The notes under the pieces are model-generated. The model ran no database searches, had not been told where the DNA came from, and saw only the letters and a program-made list of their open reading frames with translations. Below are positions 6,257 through 6,270 of a stretch of DNA of 6,270 bases, in pieces (within the stretch, counting starts at the first letter, position 1; every line of letters begins with the position of its first letter). This DNA comes from an uncultured Muribaculaceae bacterium. Its GTDB lineage: Bacteria > Bacteroidota > Bacteroidia > Bacteroidales > Muribaculaceae. Where the stretch lies: NCBI GenBank assembly GCA_947177435.1, contig CAMWUM010000116.1:1-6270 (forward strand), given 5' to 3'. The position numbers and the translations under genes are program-made.

Positions 6257-6270
6257 ATGCCGTATAAGCA
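6257..6270 (+). CDS. Possible first codons of a divergent gene (cut by window edge)
   Basis: An ATG at 6257-6259 opens a frame reading M-P-Y-K before the window ends. It lies 9 nt after the -7 box of the plus-strand promoter, so if real its mRNA would have almost no 5' leader. Nothing can be said about the product, and a later start outside the window is equally possible. Confidence 0.2.

Overview
The window looks like a Bacteroidales chromosome segment. The signs are an exact Bacteroidetes-type promoter (TTTG, 19 nt, TAATTTTG), no Shine-Dalgarno sequences at the starts, lipoproteins with an acidic stretch after the lipid-modified cysteine, a YncE-like BtuG protein beside BtuB, and a C-terminal tail resembling a type IX secretion signal. 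The coding DNA looks fairly GC-rich for Bacteroides, which would fit Muribaculaceae or a similar family. That placement is a guess.

The layout is essentially one operon on the minus strand, read from right to left. A promoter at 6129-6159 starts transcription at the 5' edge of a cobalamin riboswitch (5928-6120). A 163-nt leader follows, carrying a hairpin-plus-U-tract terminator (5786-5824) and an upstream segment that could act as antiterminator. The genes are btuB (3776-5764, TonB-dependent outer-membrane corrinoid receptor), btuG-like (2619-3779, surface beta-propeller lipoprotein), an uncharacterised surface lipoprotein (1480-2622), and two tandem paralogous secreted proteins of unknown function (556-1467 and 1-549). 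The last runs off the left edge. The first three genes are linked by two ATGA start/stop overlaps and the next by gaps of 12 and 6 nt, so all five are probably co-transcribed.

BtuG captures cobalamin on the cell surface with very high affinity and caps BtuB, which imports it with energy from TonB-ExbBD. The riboswitch should shut the operon down when intracellular cobalamin is sufficient. The three distal genes belong to the varied accessory proteins of Bacteroidetes B12 loci, a class in which at least one member (BtuH) binds B12. Their role here is not established, and the two tandem paralogs are the least explained part of the window.

At the right edge, a second Bacteroidetes-type promoter points outward on the plus strand, toward a gene of which at most four full codons are visible. 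No tRNA, rRNA, CRISPR array, insertion sequence or phage element was seen.
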